A DNA stretch of 32,522 nt, taken from positions 1 to 32,522 of the forward strand of contig NZ_JIBU02000058.1 in NCBI RefSeq assembly GCF_000633595.2, read 5' to 3'. Shown piece after piece: positions 16,973 to 25,007 of the stretch. The position numbers and the translations under genes were made by a program. Under the pieces are notes generated by a model. That model had not been told where the DNA came from. It made no database searches and was given only the letters and a program-made list of their open reading frames with translations. Numbering within the stretch: position 1 is the stretch's first letter; every line of letters begins with the position of its first letter. The stretch comes from Clostridium drakei. GTDB taxonomy: Bacteria; Bacillota; Clostridia; Clostridiales; Clostridiaceae.

Positions 16973-17135
16973 TATGTTTTTATTACAAAATACATTTTTT
17001 TACTATATTATAGAATGTTGATAAATCAATGTATGTGAAGGAAAACTATCAAAATCATATTCCTAATTATAGAAAAATAGGAATGAAAAACAAGAAAAAA
17101 TAAAATAGTAATTATATGGATAATAAAAAGTTAAA

Positions 17136-17153
17136 TGTCGAAAGTACTTTCGA
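17136..17153. promoter_or_regulatory. Palindromic Spo0A-box-like site between abrB and the HD-domain gene
   Basis: TCGAAAGTACTTTCGA (17138-17153) is a perfect 16-bp palindrome. Its left side extends to the exact 0A box TGTCGAA (17136-17142); the right half matches the reverse box in 5 of 7 bases. It lies in the 563-nt gene-free stretch 16817-17379, which otherwise shows only AT-rich hairpins (for example 17258-17292). Confidence 0.5.
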
Positions 17154-17379
17154 TTAACCAATAGCATGTAATTAATGGTTACATTTAGTAGTATATTTAA
17201 ATTGTATTTTGAAGTTAATAATTTGTAAATATTAAATAAATTAAAAGTATTCGCATTTTTAGTATATTTATAAGATAAATTTTTATACTAAATCTTTATT
17301 ATTGTAAAAAACAAGGAAAATTTTAATTGCAATATGTTTGTTTATATGTGGTAAAATAATTATGAGTAGGTGATAACAA

Positions 17380-18597
17380 ATGAATAGTTCAAATGAATTT
17401 TTAAAAGCGTTAAAAGAATCTTTAAATGAAGTAGGAGGTGAAGCATATTTAATAGGGACATTTGTTAGGGAAAGACTTATGGATTTTAAAAGTCAACCAT
17501 CTAAACTAGATATTATATACAAGGGAGATATAAACAAACTATTAATGTCTTTAGATAACAAACAATTCAGCTTTTATTCTCTAAAAGAAAATAAAGATAC
17601 TTATAGATATAGTGATAGAAATGTAGTTTTTAATATAAACAAAATGAAAGGAAAAAATATTGAAGAAGATTTAAGTAAAAGAGATTTTTCTATAAATGCA
17701 ATTTGTCTTAAACTTATAGAAAATAAAATAATAGATCCTTTTAATGGAAGAAAAGCTATAAAGTGTAGGATTATTCAAAGCATAAGAGACACAAGTATAG
17801 AAGAAGATCCAATTAGAATTTTAAGAGGTATTAGGTTTTGTATAAGATATGGTATGCATTTTAATTTAGAAACAGAAAATAAAATAGTAGATTTATCTTA
17901 TAAACTTAAAAGTAGTAATAAGGAACAAGTATTTACTGAACTTATGAAGTTAATGGAGATAGATGATAATGGTAGAGCTTTTGAGGTTTTGGATAATTAT
18001 GGTGTCTTGAAAAATATATTTCCTTATATGGAGGAATTAAAAACTGTAGGAAAGTGTAAATATCACATAGAAGATGCATTTACTCATATGAAGTTAACTT
18101 ATGAGGTGTTTAAGGATGTAGTTAAAGGAAGAATAAAAATAGAAGGACTTAATTTGGAGCATTTAGAAGATTGTATAGATAGTTTTAAAGTAAGAGAATG
18201 TGTAAGTCTTGCATGCTTTTTACATGACATAGGAAAGTTTAACTGTTATAAAGAGAAAGAAGATAGTGTAAGTTTTTTGGGACATGAAAAAGAAGGAGCT
18301 AAAATAGTTAATGATATATGCAAAGATATGAGAGTTCCTAAAAAATCAGCTCAGCTTGTAGAGGTACTTGTAGAAGCACATATGTGTCCATTGGAAATTT
18401 TTAAAATGGATGAAAATAAAAGAATGGAAGCAGCCCATAAGTTCTTTGAAAGGTATAATAAATACTTTGAATTTATACTAATTATTTCACTATGTGACAA
18501 CTATGCAACTTATGATTCTTTATGCCAAGATACTAAAAAGCATGAATATAAGAAGTTTATTGAAGAAATGATTTGTAAGTATAAGTTTCAAAAATAA
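17380..18597 (+). CDS. tRNA nucleotidyltransferase-like protein with degenerate head and intact HD domain
   Basis: A 405-aa protein with the layout of the CCA-adding enzyme / poly(A) polymerase family plus HD domain. Structural parts are kept: KRDFSINAICL (100-110), DPFNGRKAI, and EEDPIRILRGIRF (141-153). The catalytic head is not. GGxVRD reads GTFVRE (26-31), the DxD metal pair reads K42-L-D44, and the third acidic position is Asn85. The HD domain looks complete, with H236, H282-D283 (FLHDIGK), H302, H334 and D373. It may thus work as a phosphohydrolase or RNA-binding protein rather than add CCA. No symbol is given for that reason. The ATG follows GTAGGTGAT. Another CCA enzyme may exist elsewhere, though the tRNA here encodes its own CCA. 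Confidence 0.8.
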   Translation: MNSSNEFLKALKESLNEVGGEAYLIGTFVRERLMDFKSQPSKLDIIYKGDINKLLMSLDNKQFSFYSLKENKDTYRYSDRNVVFNINKMKGKNIEEDLSKRDFSINAICLKLIENKIIDPFNGRKAIKCRIIQSIRDTSIEEDPIRILRGIRFCIRYGMHFNLETENKIVDLSYKLKSSNKEQVFTELMKLMEIDDNGRAFEVLDNYGVLKNIFPYMEELKTVGKCKYHIEDAFTHMKLTYEVFKDVVKGRIKIEGLNLEHLEDCIDSFKVRECVSLACFLHDIGKFNCYKEKEDSVSFLGHEKEGAKIVNDICKDMRVPKKSAQLVEVLVEAHMCPLEIFKMDENKRMEAAHKFFERYNKYFEFILIISLCDNYATYDSLCQDTKKHEYKKFIEEMICKYKFQK

Positions 18598-18670
18598 TTG
18601 GAATGGAGGTTAATTTTTTGAAAAATATGATATAATTAGAACGATAGTTTATATTTTAGGAGGTTATTGT

Positions 18671-19315
18671 ATGAAAATATTCATTGATACAGCTAATGTA
18701 GAAGAAATAAAGAGAGTAGCAAAATGGGGTGTACTTGATGGTGTAACAACTAATCCATCATTGATTGCTAAAGAAGGAAGAAAATTAAAGGATGTTATTG
18801 AAGAGATTTGTGCCATTGTAGATGGTCCTATTAGTGCAGAGGTTATAAGCTTAGAAGCCGATAAGATGGTTGAAGAAGGCAGAGAGCTTTCAAAATTACA
18901 TAAAAATATAGTAATAAAAATACCTATGTGTGAAGAAGGATTGAAAGCAGTTTCTGTTTTAGCTAAAGAAGGCATAAGAACAAATGTTACTTTAATATTC
19001 TCAGCACAACAAGCTTTATTAGCTGCTAAAGCAGGAGCAAGTTTTGTAAGTCCATTTATGGGTAGATTAGATGATATAGGTAATGCAGGAATTGTGGTTA
19101 TACAAGATATAGCTGAAATATTTGAGATATATGGTATAGAAACAGAAATAATAGCAGCAAGTATAAGAACACCTATGCATGTTTTAGATTGTGCAAAAGC
19201 AGGGGCAAATATATCAACAATACCATACAAAGTATTAATGCAAATGCTTAAACATCCATTAACAGATGCGGGTATACAGAAGTTCCTAGATGATTATAAT
19301 AATTCACAAAAGTAG
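18671..19315 (+). CDS. Transaldolase / fructose-6-phosphate aldolase family protein (TalC-like)
   Basis: A 214-aa class I aldolase of the short transaldolase group. Members either move dihydroxyacetone units in the pentose phosphate pathway or split fructose 6-phosphate to dihydroxyacetone and glyceraldehyde 3-phosphate. [27 protein letters not shown] and NVTLIFS are family hallmarks, and Lys83 in VIKIPM is the Schiff base lysine. The ATG has TAGGAGGT upstream, and a TATAAT-like box lies near 18630. It is a single gene with a terminator. Transaldolase versus FSA activity cannot be told from motifs alone. Confidence 0.93.
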   Translation: MKIFIDTANVEEIKRVAKWGVLDGVTTNPSLIAKEGRKLKDVIEEICAIVDGPISAEVISLEADKMVEEGRELSKLHKNIVIKIPMCEEGLKAVSVLAKEGIRTNVTLIFSAQQALLAAKAGASFVSPFMGRLDDIGNAGIVVIQDIAEIFEIYGIETEIIAASIRTPMHVLDCAKAGANISTIPYKVLMQMLKHPLTDAGIQKFLDDYNNSQK

Positions 19316-19327
19316 ATTAAATTAAAA

Positions 19328-19360
19328 AATCCTAATGATAAAATCATTAGGATTATTTTT
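19328..19360 (+). terminator. Terminator of the transaldolase-family gene
   Basis: AATCCTAATGAT pairs perfectly with ATCATTAGGATT, followed by ATTTTTG, 12 nt after the stop. Confidence 0.9.
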
Positions 19361-19420
19361 GTTAATAAAAAACATTAATGTAATAATGTGTGACATATAT
19401 TAAAATAAATTAGACAATAA

Positions 19421-19570
19421 ACAAAGTTATCAACAAACAAAGTTATCAACATTGTTAATAAAAACGCATAATTTTAGGTTAAAATGAACTATATCAAGGT
19501 ATACAAATTATCCACAAAATCTGTGCATAATTTTGTGAAATCTGTGGATAAGTTGTGATTGTGTTAATAA
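19421..19570. promoter_or_regulatory. DnaA-box cluster 1
   Basis: Seven DnaA-box-like 9-mers lie in 150 nt. Exact matches to TTATNCACA: 19508-19516 (+), 19522-19530 (-), 19543-19551 (-). One-mismatch boxes: TTATCAACA at 19427-19435 and 19443-19451 (+), inside a 16-nt direct repeat, and TTATTAACA at 19453-19461 and 19562-19570 (-). It fills the space between the transaldolase terminator and the end of the Cys-rich gene. No dnaA gene is near, so it is more likely a regulatory or titration site than the main origin. Confidence 0.8.
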
Positions 19571-19586
19571 ATTTTCAATAGTTAAA

Positions 19587-20243
19587 TTAAGATTCTTCTA
19601 TACTTTGAAAAGTTGATACAATAAAATCAAATTCTTCAGGATCTGTAATTTCACCATAGGTATCTTCAGATATTCCTGGGTAATAATGAAGTATGAATTT
19701 TTCTTTGGTTATTACATTTTGAATTATTATATATTTATTATCTACTTCTACATTTTGAAGAGTTGATAAAACAATATATCTATCATCATCACCTGTTCTG
19801 TTATTATTTAAGTTCAAAGTGAAATTATCATGTTTTGTGACATTTATTTTTTTATGATCACATGAGACTATTTTTGAATTATCTTTGCAACCTAAACAAC
19901 TATCAAATTCACAATTTGCAGTACAATTTAAGCATTGACATTTACTACATTTTTCTAGTTGATTCAAAGAATCTAAATTATCATCTCTATAATCCTTGAT
20001 TAAATCAACAGACTTATCATTTTTGAACATACCTAAAAATCCACTCTTATTAGTTTCTAACATCGCTGCATCAATAAATTCTATATATTTTTTTAAAACA
20101 TGAATTTTAGATACATATTTTCTGTTTTTTAATGCACTTTGATCTAAAAAAGGTGATATGTTATCAATAGCATAAGTTATGTCTACATATATTTTACTAT
20201 ATTTATCTTTTTCTACTTTAAGAAATTCTTCATTCTTGCTCAT
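19587..20243 (-). CDS. Unknown protein with a central 8-cysteine cluster
   Basis: I do not recognise this 218-aa protein. It has an N-terminal helical part (1-95), then eight Cys in 30 residues (C99, C102, C104, C107, C111, C116, C119, C128), then a beta-rich C-terminal part (about 140-218). The Cys spacing suggests a double zinc-binding or Fe-S site. No signal peptide or membrane segment is visible, so it is likely cytoplasmic. It is the third gene of the operon with PspA and the Ser-rich membrane protein: the pspA stop is inside its Shine-Dalgarno region (TAAGGTGAT), so the two are tightly coupled. A role in the PspA envelope stress response is an inference from context. Confidence 0.8.
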   Translation of the reverse strand: MSKNEEFLKVEKDKYSKIYVDITYAIDNISPFLDQSALKNRKYVSKIHVLKKYIEFIDAAMLETNKSGFLGMFKNDKSVDLIKDYRDDNLDSLNQLEKCSKCQCLNCTANCEFDSCLGCKDNSKIVSCDHKKINVTKHDNFTLNLNNNRTGDDDRYIVLSTLQNVEVDNKYIIIQNVITKEKFILHYYPGISEDTYGEITDPEEFDFIVSTFQSIEES

Positions 20244-20254
20244 AATAAATCACC

Positions 20255-20905
20255 TTAGTTCTGTTTATATTTTTTTAATTCTTCATCAAGATCAGCTTCT
20301 TTTAATTTTTCAAATTCCTTTTCCAAAGAGTTATCTTCTCTTAAATCTCCTAGGCCTTCTGCTAAGGCTTCTTTTCTTTGAACTTTTCTTTCTATATCAT
20401 CTAAATTTATTTTATTACTCCCAGTATCTACATTTGATAAAATTTCGTTAACCTTTTTACTAGCTTCGGCATTATTAAATCTAGCTGAAGCTTCATCTCT
20501 ATAAGTTCTAGTCTTTTCTATTTCATTTTCTAGTTCTCTAAGTTTAGCTTTTAATGTTTCAGCTTTTTTACTAGCATCTTCATAGCTAGTTTTTAAAGAA
20601 TTATAAGTTTTATCGCATTCTAGTTTTTTTGCAAGAGCTTTTTTAGCTAAATCTTCATTGCCCTTACTCATAGCAAGTTTAACTTTTTCATCAAAATCTT
20701 CTGAATCTCTTTTTGCAGTGGCCATTTTCTTTTCAATTTCATGTACATTACCTAAAATTTGAGCGGAAGATAATTTTGCTTTATTTAAGCTTTCCTCCAT
20801 ATCTCTGATCTTTTGGTCTAAAAGTTCAATTGGATTTTCAACCTCATCCAAAGTATTGTTGACTTTAGCTTTAAACATGTTAGACATTCTTGAAAATATT
20901 CCCAT
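20255..20905 (-). CDS. PspA/IM30 family membrane-stress protein
   Basis: A 216-aa, almost wholly helical protein of the PspA / IM30 / LiaH family (ESCRT-III relatives), which coats and stabilises damaged membranes from the cytoplasmic face. The start MGIFSRMSNMFKAKVNNTLDEVENPIELLDQ has the amphipathic first helix followed by the family's xPxxLLDQxIRDME motif. A long heptad-rich hairpin (about 30-150) follows. Length is normal. The ATG has AAGGAGGATT upstream. It is the middle gene of a three-gene minus-strand operon, 17 nt after the Ser-rich gene. No LiaFSR-type regulators are in the window. Confidence 0.92.
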   Translation of the reverse strand: MGIFSRMSNMFKAKVNNTLDEVENPIELLDQKIRDMEESLNKAKLSSAQILGNVHEIEKKMATAKRDSEDFDEKVKLAMSKGNEDLAKKALAKKLECDKTYNSLKTSYEDASKKAETLKAKLRELENEIEKTRTYRDEASARFNNAEASKKVNEILSNVDTGSNKINLDDIERKVQRKEALAEGLGDLREDNSLEKEFEKLKEADLDEELKKYKQN

Positions 20906-20922
20906 AGTAAAATCCTCCTTAA

Positions 20923-21486
20923 TTATCTTCTTCTATTTTTTATTAATCTAATAATAAATAATATTATTATTACAAAGATTATAAACTTGAATATGGTTCC
21001 TAAAAAGCTTCCGGTACTATTATAACCATAACCGGAACTATATCCATGTCCCCAAGGGATAGGTATAGGTATTGGAATAGGTAAAAATGATCGTTTAGTT
21101 CCACTATCATAACTTCGAGATGTTCCACCATTTGAACTACTGTTTGATGTTTGTGAATTAGAGCTTCCCGAAGAGGATTTAGGCGAATTTGAAAAACTTC
21201 CAGATTTAAAATCCCCAGTTGAGGATTTAGAGCTTCCCGATGAAGACTTAGATGACGAAGAACTTCCAGAACTACTAGAAGATTTAGGGGAAGAGAAGCT
21301 TCCGGATTTAAAACTACCGCCTGAGCTTTTGGAACTTCCGGATCCTTTAGCATAAGCTATAGTATAATTATTATTTATACCTAAAGTACTTGCTAATTGA
21401 GGATTAAAAATATCTGTTGATAAGAATAAAAAAGCAAGTAATAAGCATATAAAAAATCTTTTCTTATTTATTTTGTTCACCCCCAA
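20923..21486 (-). CDS. Ser-rich exported protein with C-terminal membrane anchor
   Basis: About 187 aa, not assigned to a known family. A hydrophobic N-terminal segment (about 12-28), then a stretch to a possible cut after AYA near residue 46, suggest export. About 48-130 is very low complexity (Ser, Gly, Lys), with two copies of an FKSGSFS-PKSS unit. Then come a PIPIPIPIPWGHG segment and a Tyr/Gly patch, and the protein ends with a membrane helix (about 163-182) and RLIKNRRR. It resembles the tail of membrane proteins that partner PspA, but I cannot name it. The start is uncertain: TTG at 21486 and GTG at 21480 lack a proper upstream site, while GGGGGTGA would best serve an ATA at 21471. Confidence 0.7.
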   Translation of the reverse strand: MGVNKINKKRFFICLLLAFLFLSTDIFNPQLASTLGINNNYTIAYAKGSGSSKSSGGSFKSGSFSSPKSSSSSGSSSSSKSSSGSSKSSTGDFKSGSFSNSPKSSSGSSNSQTSNSSSNGGTSRSYDSGTKRSFLPIPIPIPIPWGHGYSSGYGYNSTGSFLGTIFKFIIFVIIILFIIRLIKNRRR

Positions 21487-21849
21487 GAAAATAGGATTGC
21501 TTTTTATTATATGTTAGCATATTATATCGTATTATTGGATAGAAATAATAATAAAATTTTGTAAATTTAATTATAAAACCATTATACAGTATATTATACT
21601 TTATAACAATATTTAAAATATCCCATTTCAATGAAATTGTAACCTTTTAAACTGATTATTAAGTGTAAGGATAAGAATATCACTATATATCTTAAGATTT
21701 TAGTGTGATATGCGACATAATGCATAGTTTTTTAAGTTGTAAAGAGTTTATATGTACCTTATAATGTAAGTGTAGAAAAGTATGTATAGAATATAAGTTA
21801 ATATAAAATGTGTTAATAATACTATTTATAAAGGAAAGGTGGTGAAAAC

Positions 21850-21903
21850 TTGATTCTTATTTTAAAATTAAAAATAAATTTAAGAATCAAGGTTATTATA
21901 TGA
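21850..21903 (+). CDS. Short leader ORF (17 codons) coupled to the DUF1836 gene
   Basis: A TTG-started ORF with a strong site (AAAGGTGGTGA) just upstream encodes a 17-aa hydrophobic/basic peptide. Its TGA overlaps the ATG of the next gene (ATGA). Its first 10 nt, TTGATTCTTA, pair perfectly with TAAGAATCAA (21881-21890), making a hairpin just before the next gene's weak AAGG site. This looks like a translational coupling or attenuation leader. Whether the peptide is really made is unknown. Confidence 0.45.
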   Translation: MILILKLKINLRIKVII

Positions 21904-22496
21904 AAAAAGATAAATTTACTATAGAATCTATAGATGAGATTTCTAAGGATATATCTGAAAATACTATAGTGTCTTATGAGGATTTACCAAGATATGATTT
22001 ATTTTTGTCACAGGTTATAGATTACCTTAATGATAAATTTTTAGATGAAAAATATACTAATAATATAGTTCAAAATTACATTAAAAATGAAATCATATCA
22101 AAACCAGAAGATGGAAAAAAGAGAGGATATACTAAGCTGCATTTAGCACAATTAGTACTTCTTAGTTATATGAGACCAATACTCACCACTCAGGAAATAA
22201 AAAAGGTTTTTTCATTGGCTTTTAATGATATAAATGACAGAGATGATGACATTATATCCTGGGAAAAAGCTTATAAAAATTTTTCTGATATACAACAAGA
22301 TAGTTTTGAAGAATTTATATCAAAGCAGCATTTTGATGGAGATAAAATTGATAAGATAGTAGAGGATATGAATTTAAAAAAAGGTGAACAAGAACGAATA
22401 AAGATCTTTTTTATAGTAATGACGTTAATTTGTCAGGCCAGTGCCATAAAGAAACTAGTACAAAGTATAGTAGATAATTATGAAGATAACATTTAA
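21900..22496 (+). CDS. DUF1836 domain protein (MerR-like putative regulator)
   Basis: A 198-aa protein with the DUF1836 domain. The N-terminal part DLPRYDLFLSQVIDYLND, followed by KRGYTKLHLAQLVLLSYMRPILTTQEIKKVF, is the family signature; the latter resembles a MerR-type winged helix with the recognition motif YT. The C-terminal half is helical with a hydrophobic end (about 165-185). No defined function is known for the family. Its own ribosome site (AAGG) is weak and it may depend on the leader ORF that overlaps its ATG. The neighbouring argF has its own control, so they are probably not linked. Confidence 0.82.
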   Translation: MKKDKFTIESIDEISKDISENTIVSYEDLPRYDLFLSQVIDYLNDKFLDEKYTNNIVQNYIKNEIISKPEDGKKRGYTKLHLAQLVLLSYMRPILTTQEIKKVFSLAFNDINDRDDDIISWEKAYKNFSDIQQDSFEEFISKQHFDGDKIDKIVEDMNLKKGEQERIKIFFIVMTLICQASAIKKLVQSIVDNYEDNI

Positions 22497-22565
22497 GTTC
22501 ATAGAAATATAGTATGGGCTTTGTGTAACGTCTAATTTATTGTATGAATATTTATTAAAAGTTAA

Positions 22566-22636
22566 CTAGGTGAATTTGAACTACACTCAATTTAATTATT
22601 AGAGTGCAGTTAAAATTTCCCTAGTATTTTTTATTT
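22566..22636 (+). terminator. Long imperfect hairpin terminator after the DUF1836 gene
   Basis: Two 23-nt arms (22566-22588 and 22602-22624) pair in 19 of 23 positions, running from CTAGG to CACTC, with a 13-nt loop. The 3' side runs into ATTTTTTATTTTA. It ends the upstream transcript, unless argF uses it as an attenuator; the argF promoter candidate lies after it. Confidence 0.7.
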
Positions 22637-22695
22637 TACGAATCAAAAATAAGATATTTAAATAAAATAGACTAGAAATTTTTATAAATATAATA

Positions 22696-22720
22696 TATAA
22701 TGTATGTATAAATATACATA
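22696..22720 (+). promoter_or_regulatory. argF promoter -10 box with overlapping ARG box
   Basis: The 18-bp site at 22703-22720 (TATGTATA-AA-TATACATA) is a perfect palindrome around AA. It agrees with the ArgR operator pattern TNTGAATWWWWATTCANA at 16 of 18 positions. It begins right after, and partly overlaps, the TATAAT at 22696-22701, so a bound ArgR would block the start. The -35 (TAGAAA, 22673-22678) is weak. Confidence 0.65.
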
Positions 22721-22780
22721 ATAAAGAATAATTATAATTTTAAATAGATTAAAATTATATAATATTAAGGGGGTATTTAA

Positions 22781-23779
22781 GTGTTTAATTTAAAGAATAG
22801 AAGTTTTTTAACTTTAATGGATTTTGCACCTAAAGAAATAAATTTTTTAATAAATTTATCAAAGGAACTAAAAAATGCAAAATATGTAGGAACTGAAAAA
22901 CAAATGCTGAAAGGAAAAAATATAGTATTATTATTCCAAAAGGATTCTACAAGAACTAGATGTGCTTTTGAAGTTGGGGCAATGGATCAAGGTGCAAACG
23001 TCACATACATTGGACCTACAGGCAGTCAAATGGGGAAAAAGGAATCTATAGCAGATACTGCAAGGGTCTTAGGAAGAATGTATGATGGTATAGAATATAG
23101 AGGATATAGTCAAAAAGTTGTAGAAACCTTGGCAAAATATTCAGGAGTACCTGTATGGAATGGATTAACTGATGAGGATCATCCAACTCAAGTTCTAGCA
23201 GATTTTTTAACTATAAAAGAAAATATCAATAAACCATTAGGTAAGGTAAAATTTGCATATGTTGGTGATGGCAGAAACAATATGGCCAATGCCCTTATGA
23301 TAGGTGCGTCAAAGATGGGAATGGATTTTAGAATAGTAGCACCAAAAGAATTATTTCCGCATTCAGATATATTAGAAAAATGTAATGTAGTTGCTGAACA
23401 AAATGGAGGAAATATAACTATTACAGATGATATAAAAAAAGGTGTAGAGCATGTAGATGTGATATATACAGATGTTTGGTTATCAATGGGTGAACCAGAA
23501 GAAGAATGGGATGAACGTATAGAGCTTTTAAAGCCATATCAGGTAAATATGGATATGATTAAAAATACTCTTAATGCAAATGTGAAGTTTCTTCATTGCT
23601 TGCCAGCATTTCATGATACAAGCACTAAAGTAGGAGAACAAATATACAATAAATATGGATTAGATTGTATGGAAGTTACTAATGAAGTATTTGAAAGTGA
23701 GTATTCATTGGTATTTGATGAAGCTGAAAATAGAATGCATACAATAAAAGCAGTCATGGTAGCAACTTTAGGAAAGTAA
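22781..23779 (+). CDS. argF: Ornithine carbamoyltransferase
   Basis: A 332-aa enzyme that joins ornithine and carbamoyl phosphate to give citrulline in arginine synthesis (or runs in reverse in the arginine deiminase pathway). STRTR (56-60) binds carbamoyl phosphate, HPTQ (134-137) is the second family motif, DVWLSMGEP follows, and HCLPAFHD near 273 contains the ornithine-binding Cys. Length is normal. The start is GTG with AAGGGGGT. No arcA or arcC is nearby and a probable ARG box sits in front, so a biosynthetic role is more likely. It is a single gene with a terminator. Confidence 0.94.
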   Translation: MFNLKNRSFLTLMDFAPKEINFLINLSKELKNAKYVGTEKQMLKGKNIVLLFQKDSTRTRCAFEVGAMDQGANVTYIGPTGSQMGKKESIADTARVLGRMYDGIEYRGYSQKVVETLAKYSGVPVWNGLTDEDHPTQVLADFLTIKENINKPLGKVKFAYVGDGRNNMANALMIGASKMGMDFRIVAPKELFPHSDILEKCNVVAEQNGGNITITDDIKKGVEHVDVIYTDVWLSMGEPEEEWDERIELLKPYQVNMDMIKNTLNANVKFLHCLPAFHDTSTKVGEQIYNKYGLDCMEVTNEVFESEYSLVFDEAENRMHTIKAVMVATLGK

Positions 23780-23811
23780 AATAGTATTAATATTAAATTA
23801 AGGAATTTGTT

Positions 23812-23853
23812 AAAAACCTTGTGTAAAAAACAGTAGTTACATAAGGTTTTTAT
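23812..23853 (+). terminator. Terminator of argF
   Basis: AAAAACCTTGTGTAA pairs with TTACATAAGGTTTTT (one G-T pair, 10-nt loop), followed by ATTAT. Confidence 0.85.
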
Positions 23854-23990
23854 TATGTAGATTAATGGAAAATAGATGCATAAGATTACATAAATTTTGA
23901 AGTTTAGAAAGTAATATTGACGTATATTATTATTAAAAGTAAAATTAAATAAGAGGATTTTATAATTAATATACATGGAGATGATAATAG

Positions 23991-25007
23991 ATGAGTTTTC
24001 TTAGAGAAATATTTAAAAGAGAAACAACTAAGGAAATATCAGTCTTTATAATAGTAGCAATACTTATTTATGCATTAAAAAATATTATTGATTTATTTTT
24101 ATTAACATTTTTATTTACATATTTAATTTATAGTTTAGAAAAGACCATTATAGTTAATTTAAGAAAGTACATAAAGTTAAAAGGAATGTTTTTGACTATA
24201 GTTTTGTATTTTGTAATTTTTACACTTTTAGTATATTTTGTATATAAATATATTCCTTTAATAGTAAATCAAAGTGTAATATTAGCTAATGGATTTATTG
24301 GAGGAAAGTCTCAACATAATATAAACAAAGTACAGCAGTATTTGTATCCCTTAATAGGAAATGTTGATATAAAAGGTTATTTAAAAAACGAAGTGAGTAC
24401 TATAGTTGAATTTATTACAAGCTTAGGAAAGTGGGGAATAAATATAATTTTAGCGTTAGTATTAAGCTTATTTTTTATGCTTGAGAGAACTAACGTCAGG
24501 AGATTTCTAATTAAGTTTAAAACCAGTAAAATTTCAATAATGTATAAGTATGTAGTACTATTTTGGAAGGACTTTTTAATTTTTTTTGGTAAGGTTGTAC
24601 AGCTTCAAATATTAATTGCGGTTACTAACACTATTCTTTCGTTAATAATGTTAAGCATAATGAATTTTCCTGAATCTATTGCACTTTCATTTATGATATT
24701 TATATTTAGTTTAATTCCAGTTGGAGGTATTATTATGGCTTTAATTCCTCTTTCCATAATTGCTTTTAATATTGGAGGTATGATTAAAGTTGTATATGTA
24801 ATATCAATGATAATACTTTTATGTGCATTAGAAAATTATGTACTAACACCTCAATTTATGTCTTCGAAAACTAAAATACCTGTTTTCTTTGTTTTTATAG
24901 TATTAATAATATCTCAGCATTTTATGGGTATGTGGGGGCTTTTGATTGGAATACCTTTATTTATGTTTATTTTGCATATGGTTGGTATAAATCTTAATAA
25001 GAAATAA
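23991..25007 (+). CDS. AI-2E family (UPF0118/PerM-like) membrane protein
   Basis: A 338-aa polytopic membrane protein of the AI-2E transporter family. It has about seven to eight hydrophobic segments: three near the N-terminus (15-35, 36-55, 65-85), a soluble loop of about 60 residues with a helix-rich stretch, then a C-terminal bundle (150-330). IPVGGIIMALIPL and a region ending in GIPLFMFILHM resemble the conserved C-terminal part. Some family members export autoinducer 2, others act as Na+/H+ antiporters or in sporulation (YtvI); the role here is not known. The ATG follows GGAGATGAT. It is convergent with ispF across a shared terminator. Confidence 0.85.
   Translation: MSFLREIFKRETTKEISVFIIVAILIYALKNIIDLFLLTFLFTYLIYSLEKTIIVNLRKYIKLKGMFLTIVLYFVIFTLLVYFVYKYIPLIVNQSVILANGFIGGKSQHNINKVQQYLYPLIGNVDIKGYLKNEVSTIVEFITSLGKWGINIILALVLSLFFMLERTNVRRFLIKFKTSKISIMYKYVVLFWKDFLIFFGKVVQLQILIAVTNTILSLIMLSIMNFPESIALSFMIFIFSLIPVGGIIMALIPLSIIAFNIGGMIKVVYVISMIILLCALENYVLTPQFMSSKTKIPVFFVFIVLIISQHFMGMWGLLIGIPLFMFILHMVGINLNKK

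Noticed and set aside
19421-19570. Chromosomal origin oriC
   Set aside because: The DnaA boxes are dense, but dnaA, dnaN, rpmH and other origin neighbours are absent, and no clear unwinding element of AT-rich 13-mers is identified beyond the general AT richness. I keep it as a DnaA-box cluster.
21000-21353. 117-aa open frame on the minus strand inside the Ser-rich gene
   Set aside because: It is a shadow frame produced by the low-complexity repeats; it has no ribosome site and its composition (Leu, Pro, Glu, Val repeats) mirrors the Ser-rich coding frame.
22566-22780. T-box or attenuator before argF
   Set aside because: The hairpin lies upstream of the best argF promoter candidate and there is no T-box sequence (TGGNACCGCG-like) visible. 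It is treated as the terminator of the upstream gene.
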